From positions 124,001 through 188,000 of the forward strand of contig NZ_LANJ01000046.1 in NCBI RefSeq assembly GCF_000971295.1: DNA of 64,000 nucleotides. Reading direction: 5' to 3'. Positions 55,089 through 64,000 of this stretch are shown in pieces; position 1 is the first letter of the stretch, and each line of letters opens with the position of its first letter. The stretch comes from Devosia epidermidihirudinis. Lineage in GTDB: Bacteria; Pseudomonadota; Alphaproteobacteria; Rhizobiales; Devosiaceae. The notes beneath the pieces were generated by a model. The model saw nothing but the letters and a program-made list of their open reading frames with translations, did not search any database and was not told where the DNA came from. The translations under genes and the position numbers were made by a program.

Positions 55089-56068
55089 GCCCTTTGAGCC
55101 AGTTCGTCCGCCTTTCAAGCCTTGATGCCGTGCCCGAAAGCCTGCGGGGCGCCTATGTCGCCATCGGAAATTTCGATGGTGTCCACCGTGGTCACCAATC
55201 GGTGCTGTCGACGCTCAAGGCGCGTGCTGCCGAAGCGGGTGTGCCCGCCGTGGTGCTGACCTTCGAGCCGCATCCGCGCGACGTCTTCGCGCCCGCGCCC
55301 TTCCTGTTCCGGCTCACCGATGGCAACGCCAAGGCGCGGCTGGTCGAGGCCTTTGGGCTCGATGCGATCACCATCCTCAATTTCGACCGCGACTTTTCCC
55401 AGATCGAGGCCGAAGACTTCGTCTCCCGCTTCCTCGTCGATGCCTTGGGCGTCACCGGGGTGATTGTCGGTGCCGATTTCCACTTCGGTCGCCAGCGTCG
55501 CGGTACACCGACCTTTCTCAAGGCCGCTGGCGATGCGCAGGGCTTCGCCGTCGAAGTGCTCGGCCTCATGGATGAAGGTCAGGAGGTCATTTCCTCCTCG
55601 CGCATTCGTGCTGCGCTGTCGGAAGGCGCCGTCGTCGCCGCCAACCGCCTGCTCGGCTACCACTGGTTCTTCGATGGCTGCGTAGTAAAAGGCGACCAGC
55701 GGGGCAGGGAGCTTGGCTATCCAACCGCCAACACCATGACCCATGCCAATTTCCAGCTGGCCCAAGGCGTCTACGCCGTCCGCGCCCGCCTTGGCGATCG
55801 CCTCTTTGATGGCGTCGCGGCTTTCGGCAAGCCCATGTTCAACAATCAGCGTCCGCCGTTTGAAACGCACCTTTTCGATTTCGACGAGGACATTTACGGC
55901 CAGACCATTACGGTCGCGCTGGTGGCTCATATTCGGGGTCAGGAAGTGTTCTCCGGGCTCGACGAGCTGATCGCTGCCATGGATCGCGACAGTAACAAGG
56001 CCCGCGCTCAACTCGCCGCCGCCAAGCCGATTAGCGAACTTGATCATCGTTTGGGCTTCTTCGGCTAA
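55085..56068 (+). CDS. ribF: Bifunctional riboflavin kinase / FMN adenylyltransferase
   Basis: 327 residues. Makes FMN and then FAD from riboflavin. The N-terminal adenylyltransferase has YVAIGNFDGVHRGHQSVLSTL, FEPHPRDVFAP and VGADFHFGRQRRGTPTFL. The C-terminal riboflavin kinase starts GCVVKGDQRGRELGYPTANT and includes FETHLFDFDEDIYGQTITV. GTG start at 55085 overlapping the HAD stop. FAD from this gene would supply GlpD and EtfAB. Confidence 0.97.
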   Translation: MSPLSQFVRLSSLDAVPESLRGAYVAIGNFDGVHRGHQSVLSTLKARAAEAGVPAVVLTFEPHPRDVFAPAPFLFRLTDGNAKARLVEAFGLDAITILNFDRDFSQIEAEDFVSRFLVDALGVTGVIVGADFHFGRQRRGTPTFLKAAGDAQGFAVEVLGLMDEGQEVISSSRIRAALSEGAVVAANRLLGYHWFFDGCVVKGDQRGRELGYPTANTMTHANFQLAQGVYAVRARLGDRLFDGVAAFGKPMFNNQRPPFETHLFDFDEDIYGQTITVALVAHIRGQEVFSGLDELIAAMDRDSNKARAQLAAAKPISELDHRLGFFG

Positions 56069-56198
56069 CCAGCCTTTGCTCAAATGTTAGCAGTGTGTTG
56101 ACGTTCCGTGACGCGTTGCGGGGCTAAAACACTTTGCCCCATCGCCGCTGCCTTGCTAAAAGGCGGCCAAATCCTTCCTTTTTCCGATTGCCGTTCCC

Positions 56199-59138
56199 AT
56201 GACCGATACCGCCACGGGCGCCGCCGAAACCGACTATTCGGCCACGCTCTTTCTGCCGGAAACCAATTTCCCAATGCGCGCGGGCTTGCCCGATCGCGAG
56301 CCAGGCTGGCTCAAGCGTTGGGAAGACATGGACATTTACAAGCTGCAGCGGGAGCAGGCCGCCGATCGGCCGCTGTTCACCATCCATGATGGCCCTCCCT
56401 ATGCCAACGGCAACATCCATATCGGCCATGCGCTGAACAAGACGCTCAAGGATATGGTCTCGCGCTCCATGCAGATGCTGGGCTTCAACTCGGCCTACGT
56501 GCCGGGCTGGGACTGCCACGGCCTGCCCATCGAGTGGAAGATCGAAGAGCAGTATCGCGCCAAGGGCAAGGACAAGAACGAAGTCCCAATCGTCGAATTC
56601 CGCCAGGAATGCCGCACCTTTGCCGAGCAATGGGTTGATGTGCAGCGCGATGAATTCAAGCGCCTCGGCATCCTGGGTGAGTGGGACAATCCCTACCTCA
56701 CCATGAGCTTTGACGCCGAAGCCCAGATCGCGCGCGAGCTGATGAAGGTGTCGACCACCGGGCAGCTCTATCGCGGCTCCAAGCCCGTCATGTGGTCGGT
56801 CGTCGAGCGCACCGCTCTGGCCGAGGCCGAAATCGAATATGCCGATTACGAGAGCGACACCATCTGGGTGAAGTTCCCCGTCCGTTCGGGCGGCGGTGAA
56901 ATCACTTCGGCTGCGTTCCACGATCTCAACGCATCTGTCGTGATCTGGACCACCACGCCCTGGACCATCCCGGCCAACCGCGCCATCAGCTTCTCCTCCA
57001 AGATTAGCTATGGCCTCTACGAAGTCACCAAGGCTCCGGAAGGCAATTGGGCGTCGACAGGCGAGAAGTACATTCTCGCCGACAAGCTGGCCGCCGAAGT
57101 TTTTGCCAAGGCCAAGGTTGAAGACTTTGCGCGCATTGGCGACGTCAATCCCGCCCACATCACCTCGTGCTTCCACCCGTTGCGCGGGCTCGACGGCGGC
57201 TACAATTTCGAAGTGCCGCTGCTCGATGGCGATCACGTCACCGACGATGCGGGTACCGGCTTTGTGCACACCGCACCCGGCCACGGCCTCGACGACTTTG
57301 AGATCTGGATGAACTCGGGCCGTCTTCTCGCCGAAAAGGGCATCTCCAGTGAGATCCCTTACATTGTGGGTGATGATGGTTTCTACACCAAGGAAGCACC
57401 GGGCTTTGAAGGCGCGCGCGTCATCGACGACAACGGCAAGAAAGGCGACGCCAATAACCGCGTCATCGCCGCTCTCGCCGAGCGCAACGCCATGGTTGCC
57501 CGTGGCCGTGTCAAGCATCAGTATCCGCATTCCTGGCGCTCCAAGAAGCCGGTGATTTACCGCAATACGCCGCAATGGTTCGTCTATATGGACCGCGACA
57601 TCGTCGGCAAACCCGGCGATACCCTGCGTCATCGCGCGCTTAATGCTATCGACGCGACCCGCTTCTTCCCAGCCGCCGGGCAAAACCGCCTGCGCTCGAT
57701 GATCGCCGATCGCCCCGATTGGGTGCTGTCGCGCCAGCGCGCCTGGGGCGTTCCGATCACGGTGTTCGTCAACAAGGCCACCAACGAAATCCTCAAGGAC
57801 GAAACGGTCAATCACCGTATCGCCCAGAGCTTTGAGGAAGAGGGTGCGGACGCCTGGTACAAGCCAGGGGCCGCTGCGCGTTACCTCGGCGCCGCCTATG
57901 CTGTCGAAGACTACGAGATGGTCACCGACGTGCTCGACGTGTGGTTCGATTCTGGTTCGACCCACTCCTTCGTGCTGCGCAACAAGCAGAAATGGCCGCA
58001 CCTGAAGTTCCCGGCCTCGATGTATCTGGAAGGCTCGGATCAGCACCGCGGCTGGTTCCATTCGTCCTTGCTCGAAAGCTGCGCCACTAATGGTCATGCG
58101 CCCTACGAGAGCGTTCTGACCCACGGCTTCACCATGGATGGTGAAGGCAAGAAGATGAGCAAGTCGCTGGGCAATACCGTTGCCCCGCAGGACATCATCA
58201 AGCAGTACGGCGCCGATATTCTGCGTCTGTGGGTGGCGTCGTCCGACTACACCGAAGACCTGCGCCTTGGTAAGGAGATCATCCAGACCACGGTCGACAG
58301 TTATCGCAAGCTGCGCAATACGCTGCGTTGGCTCTTGGGCAACCTCGCGCACTACAAGGCGTCCGACGCCGTGTCGTTCCAGGCAATGCCGGAGCTGGAG
58401 CAGCTGATCCTGCACCGTCTCGCCCAGCTCGATGAGCAGGTGCGTGGCGCGTACAAGGAATATGACTATCGCAAGGTCGTCAGCCTGCTGACCAACTTCA
58501 TGAATATCGAACTGAGCGCGTTCTACTTCGATATCCGCAAGGACACGCTCTATTGCGATCCGATCTCGTCGGTGCAGCGCAAGGCCTCGCTCACGGTCCT
58601 CAATCATCTGTTTGAATGCCTGACGGCTTGGCTCGCGCCCATCTTGGTGTTCACCATGGAAGAAGTCTGGCTGGAGCGGTATCCGGAGGACGGCTCGTCC
58701 GTTCACCTGCGCCAGTTCCCTGACGTGCCCGGCGAATGGCTCAATGATGATCTGGCCAACAAGTGGCAGCTCATCCGAGCGGTTCGTCGCGTCGTTACCG
58801 GCGCGCTCGAAGTCGAGCGTCGCGAAAAGCGCATCGGCTCCTCGCTTGAAGCGGCACCCAAGGTGTTCATCGCCGATGAGCGCTATCTGACCGCGCTCGA
58901 GGGCCAGGATCTTGCTGAGATCGCCATCACCTCGGCGATTGAGATTGTGTCCGGCACGGGCGAGGGCTTCACCCTCGACGACGTCCCCGGCGTGGCCGTG
59001 GTTCCCGAACTCGCCGTGGGCAATCGTTGCGCCCGCTCGTGGAAGATCCTCCCCGAAGTCGGTTCCGATGCCGAATATCCGGACGTCTCCCCACGCGATG
59101 CTCAGGCCCTGCGTGAACGTGCAGCACTCGGGCTCTAG
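56199..59138 (+). CDS. ileS: Isoleucyl-tRNA synthetase
   Basis: 979 residues. Class I signatures are HIGH in [18 protein letters not shown] and KMSKS in [14 protein letters not shown]; the CP1 editing domain lies at about 195-440 ([29 protein letters not shown]). [10 protein letters not shown] and [15 protein letters not shown] are characteristic. The C-terminal zinc region normally with two CxxC pairs is reduced to [13 protein letters not shown], as in many alphaproteobacteria. It stands 130 bases after ribF. The ribF-ileS-lspA order is conserved in many proteobacteria. Confidence 0.98.
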   Translation: MTDTATGAAETDYSATLFLPETNFPMRAGLPDREPGWLKRWEDMDIYKLQREQAADRPLFTIHDGPPYANGNIHIGHALNKTLKDMVSRSMQMLGFNSAYVPGWDCHGLPIEWKIEEQYRAKGKDKNEVPIVEFRQECRTFAEQWVDVQRDEFKRLGILGEWDNPYLTMSFDAEAQIARELMKVSTTGQLYRGSKPVMWSVVERTALAEAEIEYADYESDTIWVKFPVRSGGGEITSAAFHDLNASVVIWTTTPWTIPANRAISFSSKISYGLYEVTKAPEGNWASTGEKYILADKLAAEVFAKAKVEDFARIGDVNPAHITSCFHPLRGLDGGYNFEVPLLDGDHVTDDAGTGFVHTAPGHGLDDFEIWMNSGRLLAEKGISSEIPYIVGDDGFYTKEAPGFEGARVIDDNGKKGDANNRVIAALAERNAMVARGRVKHQYPHSWRSKKPVIYRNTPQWFVYMDRDIVGKPGDTLRHRALNAIDATRFFPAAGQNRLRSMIADRPDWVLSRQRAWGVPITVFVNKATNEILKDETVNHRIAQSFEEEGADAWYKPGAAARYLGAAYAVEDYEMVTDVLDVWFDSGSTHSFVLRNKQKWPHLKFPASMYLEGSDQHRGWFHSSLLESCATNGHAPYESVLTHGFTMDGEGKKMSKSLGNTVAPQDIIKQYGADILRLWVASSDYTEDLRLGKEIIQTTVDSYRKLRNTLRWLLGNLAHYKASDAVSFQAMPELEQLILHRLAQLDEQVRGAYKEYDYRKVVSLLTNFMNIELSAFYFDIRKDTLYCDPISSVQRKASLTVLNHLFECLTAWLAPILVFTMEEVWLERYPEDGSSVHLRQFPDVPGEWLNDDLANKWQLIRAVRRVVTGALEVERREKRIGSSLEAAPKVFIADERYLTALEGQDLAEIAITSAIEIVSGTGEGFTLDDVPGVAVVPELAVGNRCARSWKILPEVGSDAEYPDVSPRDAQALRERAALGL

Positions 59139-59161
59139 GCTCGGTCCCAAGACAAACTGTT

Positions 59162-59182
59162 CCTTCCCCGCTTTGGGGAAGG
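59162..59182. other. Hairpin between ileS and lspA
   Basis: CCTTCCCC-GCTTT-GGGGAAGG, 8-bp stem, 24 bases after ileS and 25 before lspA. No T tract. Confidence 0.5.
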
Positions 59183-59206
59183 CTGTGAGAGGAAGCGGCA
59201 GACACA

Positions 59207-59779
59207 ATGACACGTAGGTTCCTTTCCAACCCATCCGTCTACCTGTCGCTTCTGGCGGCCGTTCTCGCCTTTGGCGTGGATCGCATCCACAAGGCCATTC
59301 AGGTGTCGGCCGATTGCATCGCACCCGGCATTTCGCCCTGCGTGCTGATCTTCACCAGCTACATTCCGTCGCTGATGACCGATTGGCGCGGCGGCGAAGT
59401 GGTTCGGGTCACCGACTTCTTCGACTACGTTCTCGTCTGGAACACCGGCATTTCTTATGGACTGCTGGACGGCCTGCCGGCCTGGGCGCTCGGTGTGGTC
59501 ATGATCATCGCCATTATCGCGCTGGCCATCTGGTGGGTCCGCGCCGATTCGGCCCTGATCCGGCTTGGCCTTGCATTCTGTATTGGCGGAGCATTGTCCA
59601 ATGCGCTTGATCGCCTGCTTTATGGTGCGGTTGCGGACTTCTTCCACTTCCACTGGGGCGCTTGGTCGTTCTACATTTTCAATCTGGCCGATATTGCGAT
59701 AACGGTGGGTGTCATCCTGCTGATTGCCGACTTGCTGGGTCTGGGCCGATCCAACAAAATGGCGTCCCAAGGCCAGTAA
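59207..59779 (+). CDS. lspA: Signal peptidase II (lipoprotein signal peptidase)
   Basis: 190 residues, slightly longer than the usual 160-175, with four membrane helices. Cleaves signal peptides of lipoproteins in the inner membrane. The two catalytic aspartates are in GGALSNALDRLLYGAVADFF and FYIFNLADIAITVG; VLVWNTGISYGLL is the typical NxGxxFG-like segment, here NTGISYG. The lipoprotein gene after it is a likely substrate. Confidence 0.95.
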   Translation: MTRRFLSNPSVYLSLLAAVLAFGVDRIHKAIQVSADCIAPGISPCVLIFTSYIPSLMTDWRGGEVVRVTDFFDYVLVWNTGISYGLLDGLPAWALGVVMIIAIIALAIWWVRADSALIRLGLAFCIGGALSNALDRLLYGAVADFFHFHWGAWSFYIFNLADIAITVGVILLIADLLGLGRSNKMASQGQ

Positions 59780-59854
59780 ACACGATGCTGCCAGAATCTG
59801 GCCTTAGGCGCCTAAATGCGCTATAAGCGCCGCCGACAAGTTGAAGGACGTTTC

Positions 59855-60562
59855 ATGCGTATTGGTTTGACCGGGCAGTTTGCACTTGGCGGCGTCACCC
59901 GCATTGGCTTGGCTTCGCTGGGTCTGGTATTCGCAATCGCGCTCAGCGCCTGCACCACGGTTGAAGGCGGCAATGCCCTGACCGATGTGGGCACTTTCGA
60001 GCGCGAAGTGATGAGCAGCACGGCTCGCGGCTTTGGTCTTATCCCCGGTGAAGCGCCCAAGGCGGGTATCACGACAGCTCGCGCACCGCTTGTGCTGCCA
60101 AAGGGCAATGCTTTGCCAGCTCCCGCGCCAGAAACGGCTCTCGCGCAGCTTCCAGCCAATAGCGACACCGTCCGCATCGACACATCAAATCTCTCCGAGG
60201 CTGACATTACGCGTCTGCGCAATGCCAAGGTCGTCGATATGCGCTCGCTCGCTGGTCGCCCGCTGACAGAAGCCGAAGCGCGTGCGCTGACCGCACGTAT
60301 GCAGGCCGCCAACGTCGCGATCACCGTCAACGGTAAGCGTCCACTTTATCTGCCACCCGAAGAATACTTCACCCGCGTCGGCAATGCCGATCTGGTCTGT
60401 TCCATCGGAAACGGCCAGGTGGTTTCGCTCAACGATCCGAAGTGCCCGGAAAGCGTCCGCAAGGCATTGCAGCAGACCATTCGCGGTCAGAGCAACAGTG
60501 CCGGCCCAGCGACGATGATCGGCGACGATATCAACAATACGATGGGCCGCCCCAAGCGATAG
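59855..60562 (+). CDS. Putative lipoprotein, unknown (DUF3035-like context)
   Basis: 235 residues with a lipoprotein signal: hydrophobic run and lipobox LSAC with acylated Cys33. The mature protein has a Pro/Ala-rich segment ARAPLVLPKGNALPAPAPE, which recalls DUF3035 lipoproteins that follow lspA in many alphaproteobacteria; the match is suggestive only. RLRNAKVVDMRSLAGRPLTEAEARALTARM and NADLVCSIGNGQVVSLNDPKCPESV (two Cys, likely disulphide) follow. GAAGGAC lies 5 bases before ATG 59855. Confidence 0.8.
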   Translation: MRIGLTGQFALGGVTRIGLASLGLVFAIALSACTTVEGGNALTDVGTFEREVMSSTARGFGLIPGEAPKAGITTARAPLVLPKGNALPAPAPETALAQLPANSDTVRIDTSNLSEADITRLRNAKVVDMRSLAGRPLTEAEARALTARMQAANVAITVNGKRPLYLPPEEYFTRVGNADLVCSIGNGQVVSLNDPKCPESVRKALQQTIRGQSNSAGPATMIGDDINNTMGRPKR

Positions 60563-60595
60563 TCGCATAAGGTCCGCTCAACGACGACGAATAGC

Positions 60596-60627
60596 GCCCC
60601 GCTGAATGAGCGGGGCGTTCTCCTTTT
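60596..60627 (+). terminator. Rho-independent terminator after the lipoprotein gene
   Basis: GCCCCGCT-GAATG-AGCGGGGC, an 8-bp stem followed by GTTCTCCTTTT. It lies 33 bases after the stop and ends the lspA-lipoprotein unit. Confidence 0.85.
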
Positions 60628-60672
60628 CCGCGCCGCCCATTTGGGTCCCGCATGACATGAAAGATACCGCCT

Positions 60673-62583
60673 ATGAGCGACACTCCCCCAAACACGCCCG
60701 ACACCGGCGATCGCCTCGCCAAAGTCATCGCCCGCTCGGGCCTGTGCTCGCGTCGCGACGCCGAAGTTTGGATCACCGAGGGCCGCGTTGTGGTCAACGG
60801 CAAGAAGGTGCTCACGCCCGCCTTCAACGTCACCTCGCGTGACAAGATCATCGTTGATGGCGCCCCGCTTGCTGCCCGTCAGGGCACCCGGGTCTGGCTC
60901 TACCACAAGCCCGCTGGCCTGGTTGTCACCGAGAAGGACCCCGAAGGCCGCGAGACCATTTTCGAACACCTCGAAACCCACGGCCTGCCGCGCGTCGTCA
61001 CCGTTGGTCGTCTCGACATCAACACCGAAGGTCTGCTGCTGCTGACCAATGATGGCGGCCTCAAGCGTGTGCTCGAGCTGCCTGCCACTGGCTGGCTGCG
61101 GCGCTACCGCGTGCGCGCCCATGGCACCGTGACCCAGGCCGCGCTCGACCGTCTCAAGGACGGCATCGAGATTGATGGCATCAAGTACGGCTCCATCGAA
61201 GCCACGCTTGAGCGCGAGCAGGGCGCCAATGTCTGGCTGGTCCTGGCCCTGCGCGAAGGCAAAAACCGCGAGGTCAAGAACGTCCTCGGCGCGCTCGGCC
61301 TCGAAGTGAACCGCCTGATCCGCGTCAGCTATGGCCCGTTCCAGCTCGGCGAACTGCCCGTCGGCGCCGTCGAAACCATCAAGGCGAAGATGCTGCGCGA
61401 TCAGCTCGGCAAGAAGCTGGCCGATGCCGCCGACGTCGATTTCGACAGCGAGATGCCCGAAGCCAATGCGCTTGAAGGCAAGCCCACGCGCGACCGTCTG
61501 ACCGGTCGTGGCACCAACACGGTCGAGATCGCGCGTCAGCGCTTCCGCTTCACCGATGGTGCTGAAAAGACCGAAGCGCAGATCCGCGAAGAGCGTCCGC
61601 GCCAGGATCGCCCCGGCCGCAATGACAGCCGCCGCCCCGCGCCGCAGCGCTTTGAGCCGACTGAAGAAGAAATGGCGCCACCCCGTCACATCCATTTTGA
61701 TGATGAAGACGGCCGCGCACCGGAGGAATTCGTGGCTAAGCGCAATACCCGTATCGTTAAGCGCCCTGACCGCGATGACCAGTCCGCTCTCTCCTACGGC
61801 AAGGGCGCTCCGCGTCCTGCTGGCGGCAAGAAGTTCGGCGACAAGAAGCCTTTCGAAAAGAAGGCCTTTGGCGACAAGCCAGCCTTTGACAAGCCAGGCG
61901 GCCCGCGTCGCGAAGACGGTGATCGTCCAAAGCGCCCCTACGGTGATCGTCCTGCCGACGCCGGCAAGCGTCCGTTTGCCGACCGCAATGCTGGCGCTGG
62001 CAAGCCCTTCGGCGATCGCAGCCGTCCGGCTCGTCCAGAAGGCGGCAGCCGTCCACCACGCGATCGCGAATTCACCGGCACGCCGCGCGGTCCCCGTCGT
62101 GGCGATGCGGCAGCGGAGGCGCCACGCGTGTTCGCGCCGCGCCTGCGTCCAGATAGCGAGCGCGGCGAAGGCGCAGCCTTCAAGGGCGAAGCCAAGCGTC
62201 CCGGCCGTAACTTCAGCGACAAGCCAAAGAGCTTCCGTCCTGACAGCGGCCGCTCGCCGCGCCCTGAAGGTGGCGCGCGTCCACCACGCGCCGATCGTCC
62301 GACCCGTCCGGGCCGCGATGAGTTCGGCTCCGAGGCCAAGACCTATGGCAAGCCGCGCATGCGTGCCGATGGCAAGCCAATGCCCAAACGTGATGGTGCT
62401 GCGCCCGCCCGTGGCCCACGTCCCGGCGGCTTCGGAAAGCCCGGTGGTTTTGGTGGCAAGCCCGGCGGTCGCCCAGCTGGTGGCGCCGGTCGTCCGTCAG
62501 GCGGCGCAGGCCGTCCTTCGGGCGGTGGTCGCCCAAGCGGTGGCGCAGGCCGTCCAAGTGGCCCACGTCGCCCAAAGGCCTGA
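60673..62583 (+). CDS. RluB/RsuA-type 23S rRNA pseudouridine synthase with a long basic tail
   Basis: 636 residues. The N-terminal S4 RNA-binding domain (about 13-60: RLAKVIARSGLCSRRDAEVWITEGRVVVNG) and RsuA/RluB catalytic domain (about 70-240) have the catalytic Asp in VGRLDINTEGLLLLTNDGG and the GKNREVKNVLGALGLEVNRLIRVSYGPF signature. E. coli RluB is 291 residues; here about 370 more residues follow, highly basic and rich in Arg, Pro, Gly and Lys, with near-repeats such as KKFGDKKPFEKKAFGDKPAF and GGAGRPSGGAGRPSGGGRPS. The tail is probably unfolded and may bind RNA. Modifies the ribosomal decoding or peptidyl-transferase region. Confidence 0.93.
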   Translation: MSDTPPNTPDTGDRLAKVIARSGLCSRRDAEVWITEGRVVVNGKKVLTPAFNVTSRDKIIVDGAPLAARQGTRVWLYHKPAGLVVTEKDPEGRETIFEHLETHGLPRVVTVGRLDINTEGLLLLTNDGGLKRVLELPATGWLRRYRVRAHGTVTQAALDRLKDGIEIDGIKYGSIEATLEREQGANVWLVLALREGKNREVKNVLGALGLEVNRLIRVSYGPFQLGELPVGAVETIKAKMLRDQLGKKLADAADVDFDSEMPEANALEGKPTRDRLTGRGTNTVEIARQRFRFTDGAEKTEAQIREERPRQDRPGRNDSRRPAPQRFEPTEEEMAPPRHIHFDDEDGRAPEEFVAKRNTRIVKRPDRDDQSALSYGKGAPRPAGGKKFGDKKPFEKKAFGDKPAFDKPGGPRREDGDRPKRPYGDRPADAGKRPFADRNAGAGKPFGDRSRPARPEGGSRPPRDREFTGTPRGPRRGDAAAEAPRVFAPRLRPDSERGEGAAFKGEAKRPGRNFSDKPKSFRPDSGRSPRPEGGARPPRADRPTRPGRDEFGSEAKTYGKPRMRADGKPMPKRDGAAPARGPRPGGFGKPGGFGGKPGGRPAGGAGRPSGGAGRPSGGGRPSGGAGRPSGPRRPKA

Positions 62584-62639
62584 TCCCTTTGACAAACACA
62601 CCCCCGGGCACTTTTTCTCAGACTGAAGTGAGCTGAACC

Positions 62640-63197
62640 ATGCGTATCGTCGCCGGCAAATTCCGTGGCAAGCAGTTGCAGTCGCCTTCCGACGATTCCA
62701 TCCGCCCCACTGCCGACCGCGTCCGCGAGAGCATGTTCAACATTCTCGCCTCGCGCCTTGGTCCGGTCTTTGACGGTGTCCGCGTGCTCGATCTCTTCGC
62801 TGGTACCGGCGCGCTCGGTTTTGAGGCCCTATCGCGTGGGGCTGCGCATGTGACGTTTGTTGATACGGGCGCCGAAGCGCGCGGCATTATCCGCGATCAC
62901 ATCGAGGAATTCGGGGCCGGTGGCATCACCAAGCTGCTGCGCCGCGACGCAACCGACCTCGGCACGCCCGGCACCTTCGGCCAGTTCAATCTGGTGTTCC
63001 TTGACCCGCCCTATGGCAAGGGTCTGGGCGAACTTGCGCTAGCCCATATCGCCGCCAATGGCTGGCTGGCCCCCGAGGCAACAATCGTGTTCGAAGAAAG
63101 CGTTGATGCGGCGGTAGATCTCCCGTCCGCGTTCATGCTGGAGGATCGCCGCGAATATGGTTCGGCAGCGGTGCATTTCCTGAGTTTTGCCGGGTAA
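62640..63197 (+). CDS. rsmD: 16S rRNA (guanine966-N2)-methyltransferase
   Basis: 185 residues. MRIVAGKFRGKQLQSP and RPTADRVRESMFNIL are the RsmD opening; the SAM site is LDLFAGTGALGFEALSRGA; the catalytic motif IV is FLDPPYGKGL. It follows rluB by 56 bases, commonly seen in alphaproteobacteria, so the two rRNA modification genes are probably cotranscribed. Confidence 0.97.
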   Translation: MRIVAGKFRGKQLQSPSDDSIRPTADRVRESMFNILASRLGPVFDGVRVLDLFAGTGALGFEALSRGAAHVTFVDTGAEARGIIRDHIEEFGAGGITKLLRRDATDLGTPGTFGQFNLVFLDPPYGKGLGELALAHIAANGWLAPEATIVFEESVDAAVDLPSAFMLEDRREYGSAAVHFLSFAG

Positions 63198-63206
63198 CGC
63201 GTGCCA

Positions 63207-63298
63207 AGACCTCGTGGTTCGACAAGCTCACCATGAGGTCTACTTCAATAGCACCAAACAGCAGTAGCCCTCATCCTGAGCCTGTCGAAGGACGAAGG
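63207..63298. repeat. Family-B REP pair, inverted
   Basis: Inverted units: AGACCTCGTGGTTCGACAAG onward to CATGAGGTCTAC, then CCCTCATCCTGAGCCTGT onward to GAAGGACGAAGG, about 24 bases apart. Between the convergent rsmD and zur genes. Confidence 0.88.
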
Positions 63299-63304
63299 CG
63301 TCCC

Positions 63305-63718
63305 CTAAGCCGCCAGCGCGCAGGTCTCGCATTTCCCGCGAATTTCCATCGTCGTGCGCTCGACCTTGAAGCCCTTAGCCTTGGCCCAGTCGCCCAGGCG
63401 CTCTTCGATCACCGCATCGGCGAACTCATCCACCTTGCCGCATCCCTCGCAAATCGCGAAAGCGATCAGACCCTTACGGTGACAGTGCTCGTCTGCGCAG
63501 GCGACGAATGCGTTGAGCGATTCCAGGCGATGCGCCAGTCCGCGCTCCACCAGCTTGTCCAGCGCCCGATAGACCTGCAGCGGCGCGCGCAGGCCGTCGC
63601 CGCGCAGTTTGTCGAGAATATCATAGGCGCTGAGCGGGCCTTCTGAGTGGTTGAGGGCGCCCAGAACCAGTCCCTGATTGCGCGTCAGATCGCTGGGAAC
63701 TTCGTGACTATGCGCCAT
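63305..63718 (-). CDS. zur: Fur-family regulator, probably zinc-responsive Zur
   Basis: 137 residues. Winged helix N-terminal part TRNQGLVLGALNHSEGPLSAYDILDKLRGDGLRAPLQVYRALDKLVERGLAHRLE, then the metal-binding C-terminal half with CADEHCHRKG, ICEGCGKVDEF and the CETC pair near the end. Zur rather than Fur is inferred from the neighbouring znuB permease and sequence pattern. ATG 63716-63718 follows AGGAG; it overlaps the znuB stop by 11 bases, so it is expressed with the zinc importer. Confidence 0.9.
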   Translation of the reverse strand: MAHSHEVPSDLTRNQGLVLGALNHSEGPLSAYDILDKLRGDGLRAPLQVYRALDKLVERGLAHRLESLNAFVACADEHCHRKGLIAFAICEGCGKVDEFADAVIEERLGDWAKAKGFKVERTTMEIRGKCETCALAA

Positions 63719-64000
63719 GGACGGGTCTCCTGCCAAACAGTCGGGTGACGGGGACCGCCAGCGACACTAGGAACACTATCAAAGCCATCACCACAATCGA
63801 AGGGCCGGACGCGGTATCCCACGTTCTTGATCCGAACAGCCCGCCCACGACAGCGATGGCGCCGAGCACGGCGGCAACGACGGCCATCATTTCAGGGGTC
63901 GAGCTGAGGCGGCGCGCGGTGGCGGCGGGGATGATCAGCAGCGAGGTGATGAGCAAAACACCCACTAGTTTCATAGCGATAGCGATCACGCTTGCCATCA
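63708..64000 (-). CDS. znuB: Zinc ABC transporter permease, 5' part beyond window edge
   Basis: C-terminal 97 residues only; the frame continues past the right edge. MASVIAIAMKLVGVLLITSLLIIPAATARRLS is the conserved seventh-helix region of ZnuB/ABC-3 permeases, where the Met is internal, not the start. Two or three more helices follow to VTRLFGRRPVHG. Imports Zn(II) through the inner membrane with ZnuA and ZnuC. Transcribed into zur, which should repress this operon when zinc is plentiful. Confidence 0.9.
   Translation of the reverse strand, partial: MASVIAIAMKLVGVLLITSLLIIPAATARRLSSTPEMMAVVAAVLGAIAVVGGLFGSRTWDTASGPSIVVMALIVFLVSLAVPVTRLFGRRPVHGA

Noticed and set aside
56124-59324. 1066-codon open frame on the minus strand opposite ileS
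   Set aside because: It mirrors the third-position GC bias of ileS and contains no recognisable domain; composition is dominated by His, Arg and Gly strings typical of antisense frames in GC-rich DNA.
61508-62626. 372-codon alternative plus frame inside the pseudouridine synthase tail
   Set aside because: Low-complexity repeats keep other frames open; the main frame continues directly from a conserved enzyme domain.

Overview
The window is a high-GC alphaproteobacterial chromosome segment, most likely from the Hyphomicrobiales and plausibly Devosia-like (inference). The hisS-hisZ-hisG cluster with short-form HisG, a tRNA-His with A73 and no G-1, a CIRCE-controlled groESL, a putative Irr box and two families of palindromic REP-like repeats all fit that group. 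No rRNA, CRISPR array, prophage, insertion sequence or transposase was seen. Both edges cut genes: uxaC on the left and znuB on the right.

Layout. 1-4.5 kb: 5' part of glucuronate isomerase, a small membrane protein, an OmpR-type regulator, and a histidine kinase fused in frame to a periplasmic binding-protein domain. 4.5-7.7 kb: glpDK. 7.8-16 kb: an AEC permease, a 2-hydroxyacid dehydrogenase with a small monooxygenase-like protein, a DUF559 nuclease-like gene set among palindromic repeats, a GNAT, a first GH13 alpha-glucosidase, two tandem small secreted paralogues, an AbrB-type membrane protein and an M20 hydrolase. 16.4-21.5 kb: etfBA, an aromatic/aspartate aminotransferase, an Fsa-type transaldolase, and an Mrp ATPase lacking the usual CxxC. 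21.5-24.7 kb: a GH1 beta-glucosidase behind LacI-type operators, and a second GH13 enzyme.

24.7-29.6 kb is a complete dipeptide/oligopeptide-type ABC operon. 29.8-32.5 kb holds an iron ABC binding protein and permease without their ATPase, behind a putative Irr box. 32.6-35.1 kb encodes a PdhS-like sensor protein whose kinase motifs have decayed. After tRNA-His (35.45 kb) come two small genes, a TadG-like von Willebrand protein with an inserted repeat region, an L,D-transpeptidase, the Tag glycosylase, and then hisS-hisZ-hisG (40.5-43.7 kb).

43.7-64 kb: GtrA plus a GT2 glycosyltransferase, a TauE-type permease, an orphan BrnA-like antitoxin, groESL with a structured 3' region, DUF427 and other small proteins, a DMT permease, an NtrC-like regulator divergent from a TipF-like degenerate EAL protein, a P-loop protein, a HAD hydrolase, ribF, ileS, lspA, a lipoprotein, an RluB-type pseudouridine synthase with a very long basic tail, rsmD, and zur-znuB.

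The observations most worth pursuing are the kinase/binding-protein fusion, the decayed PdhS-like kinase, the TadG insert, the DUF559 gene in its repeat cluster, and the hairpin array after groEL. Gene starts were chosen by ribosome-binding sites, family N-termini and codon use, and often differ from the longest open frame.
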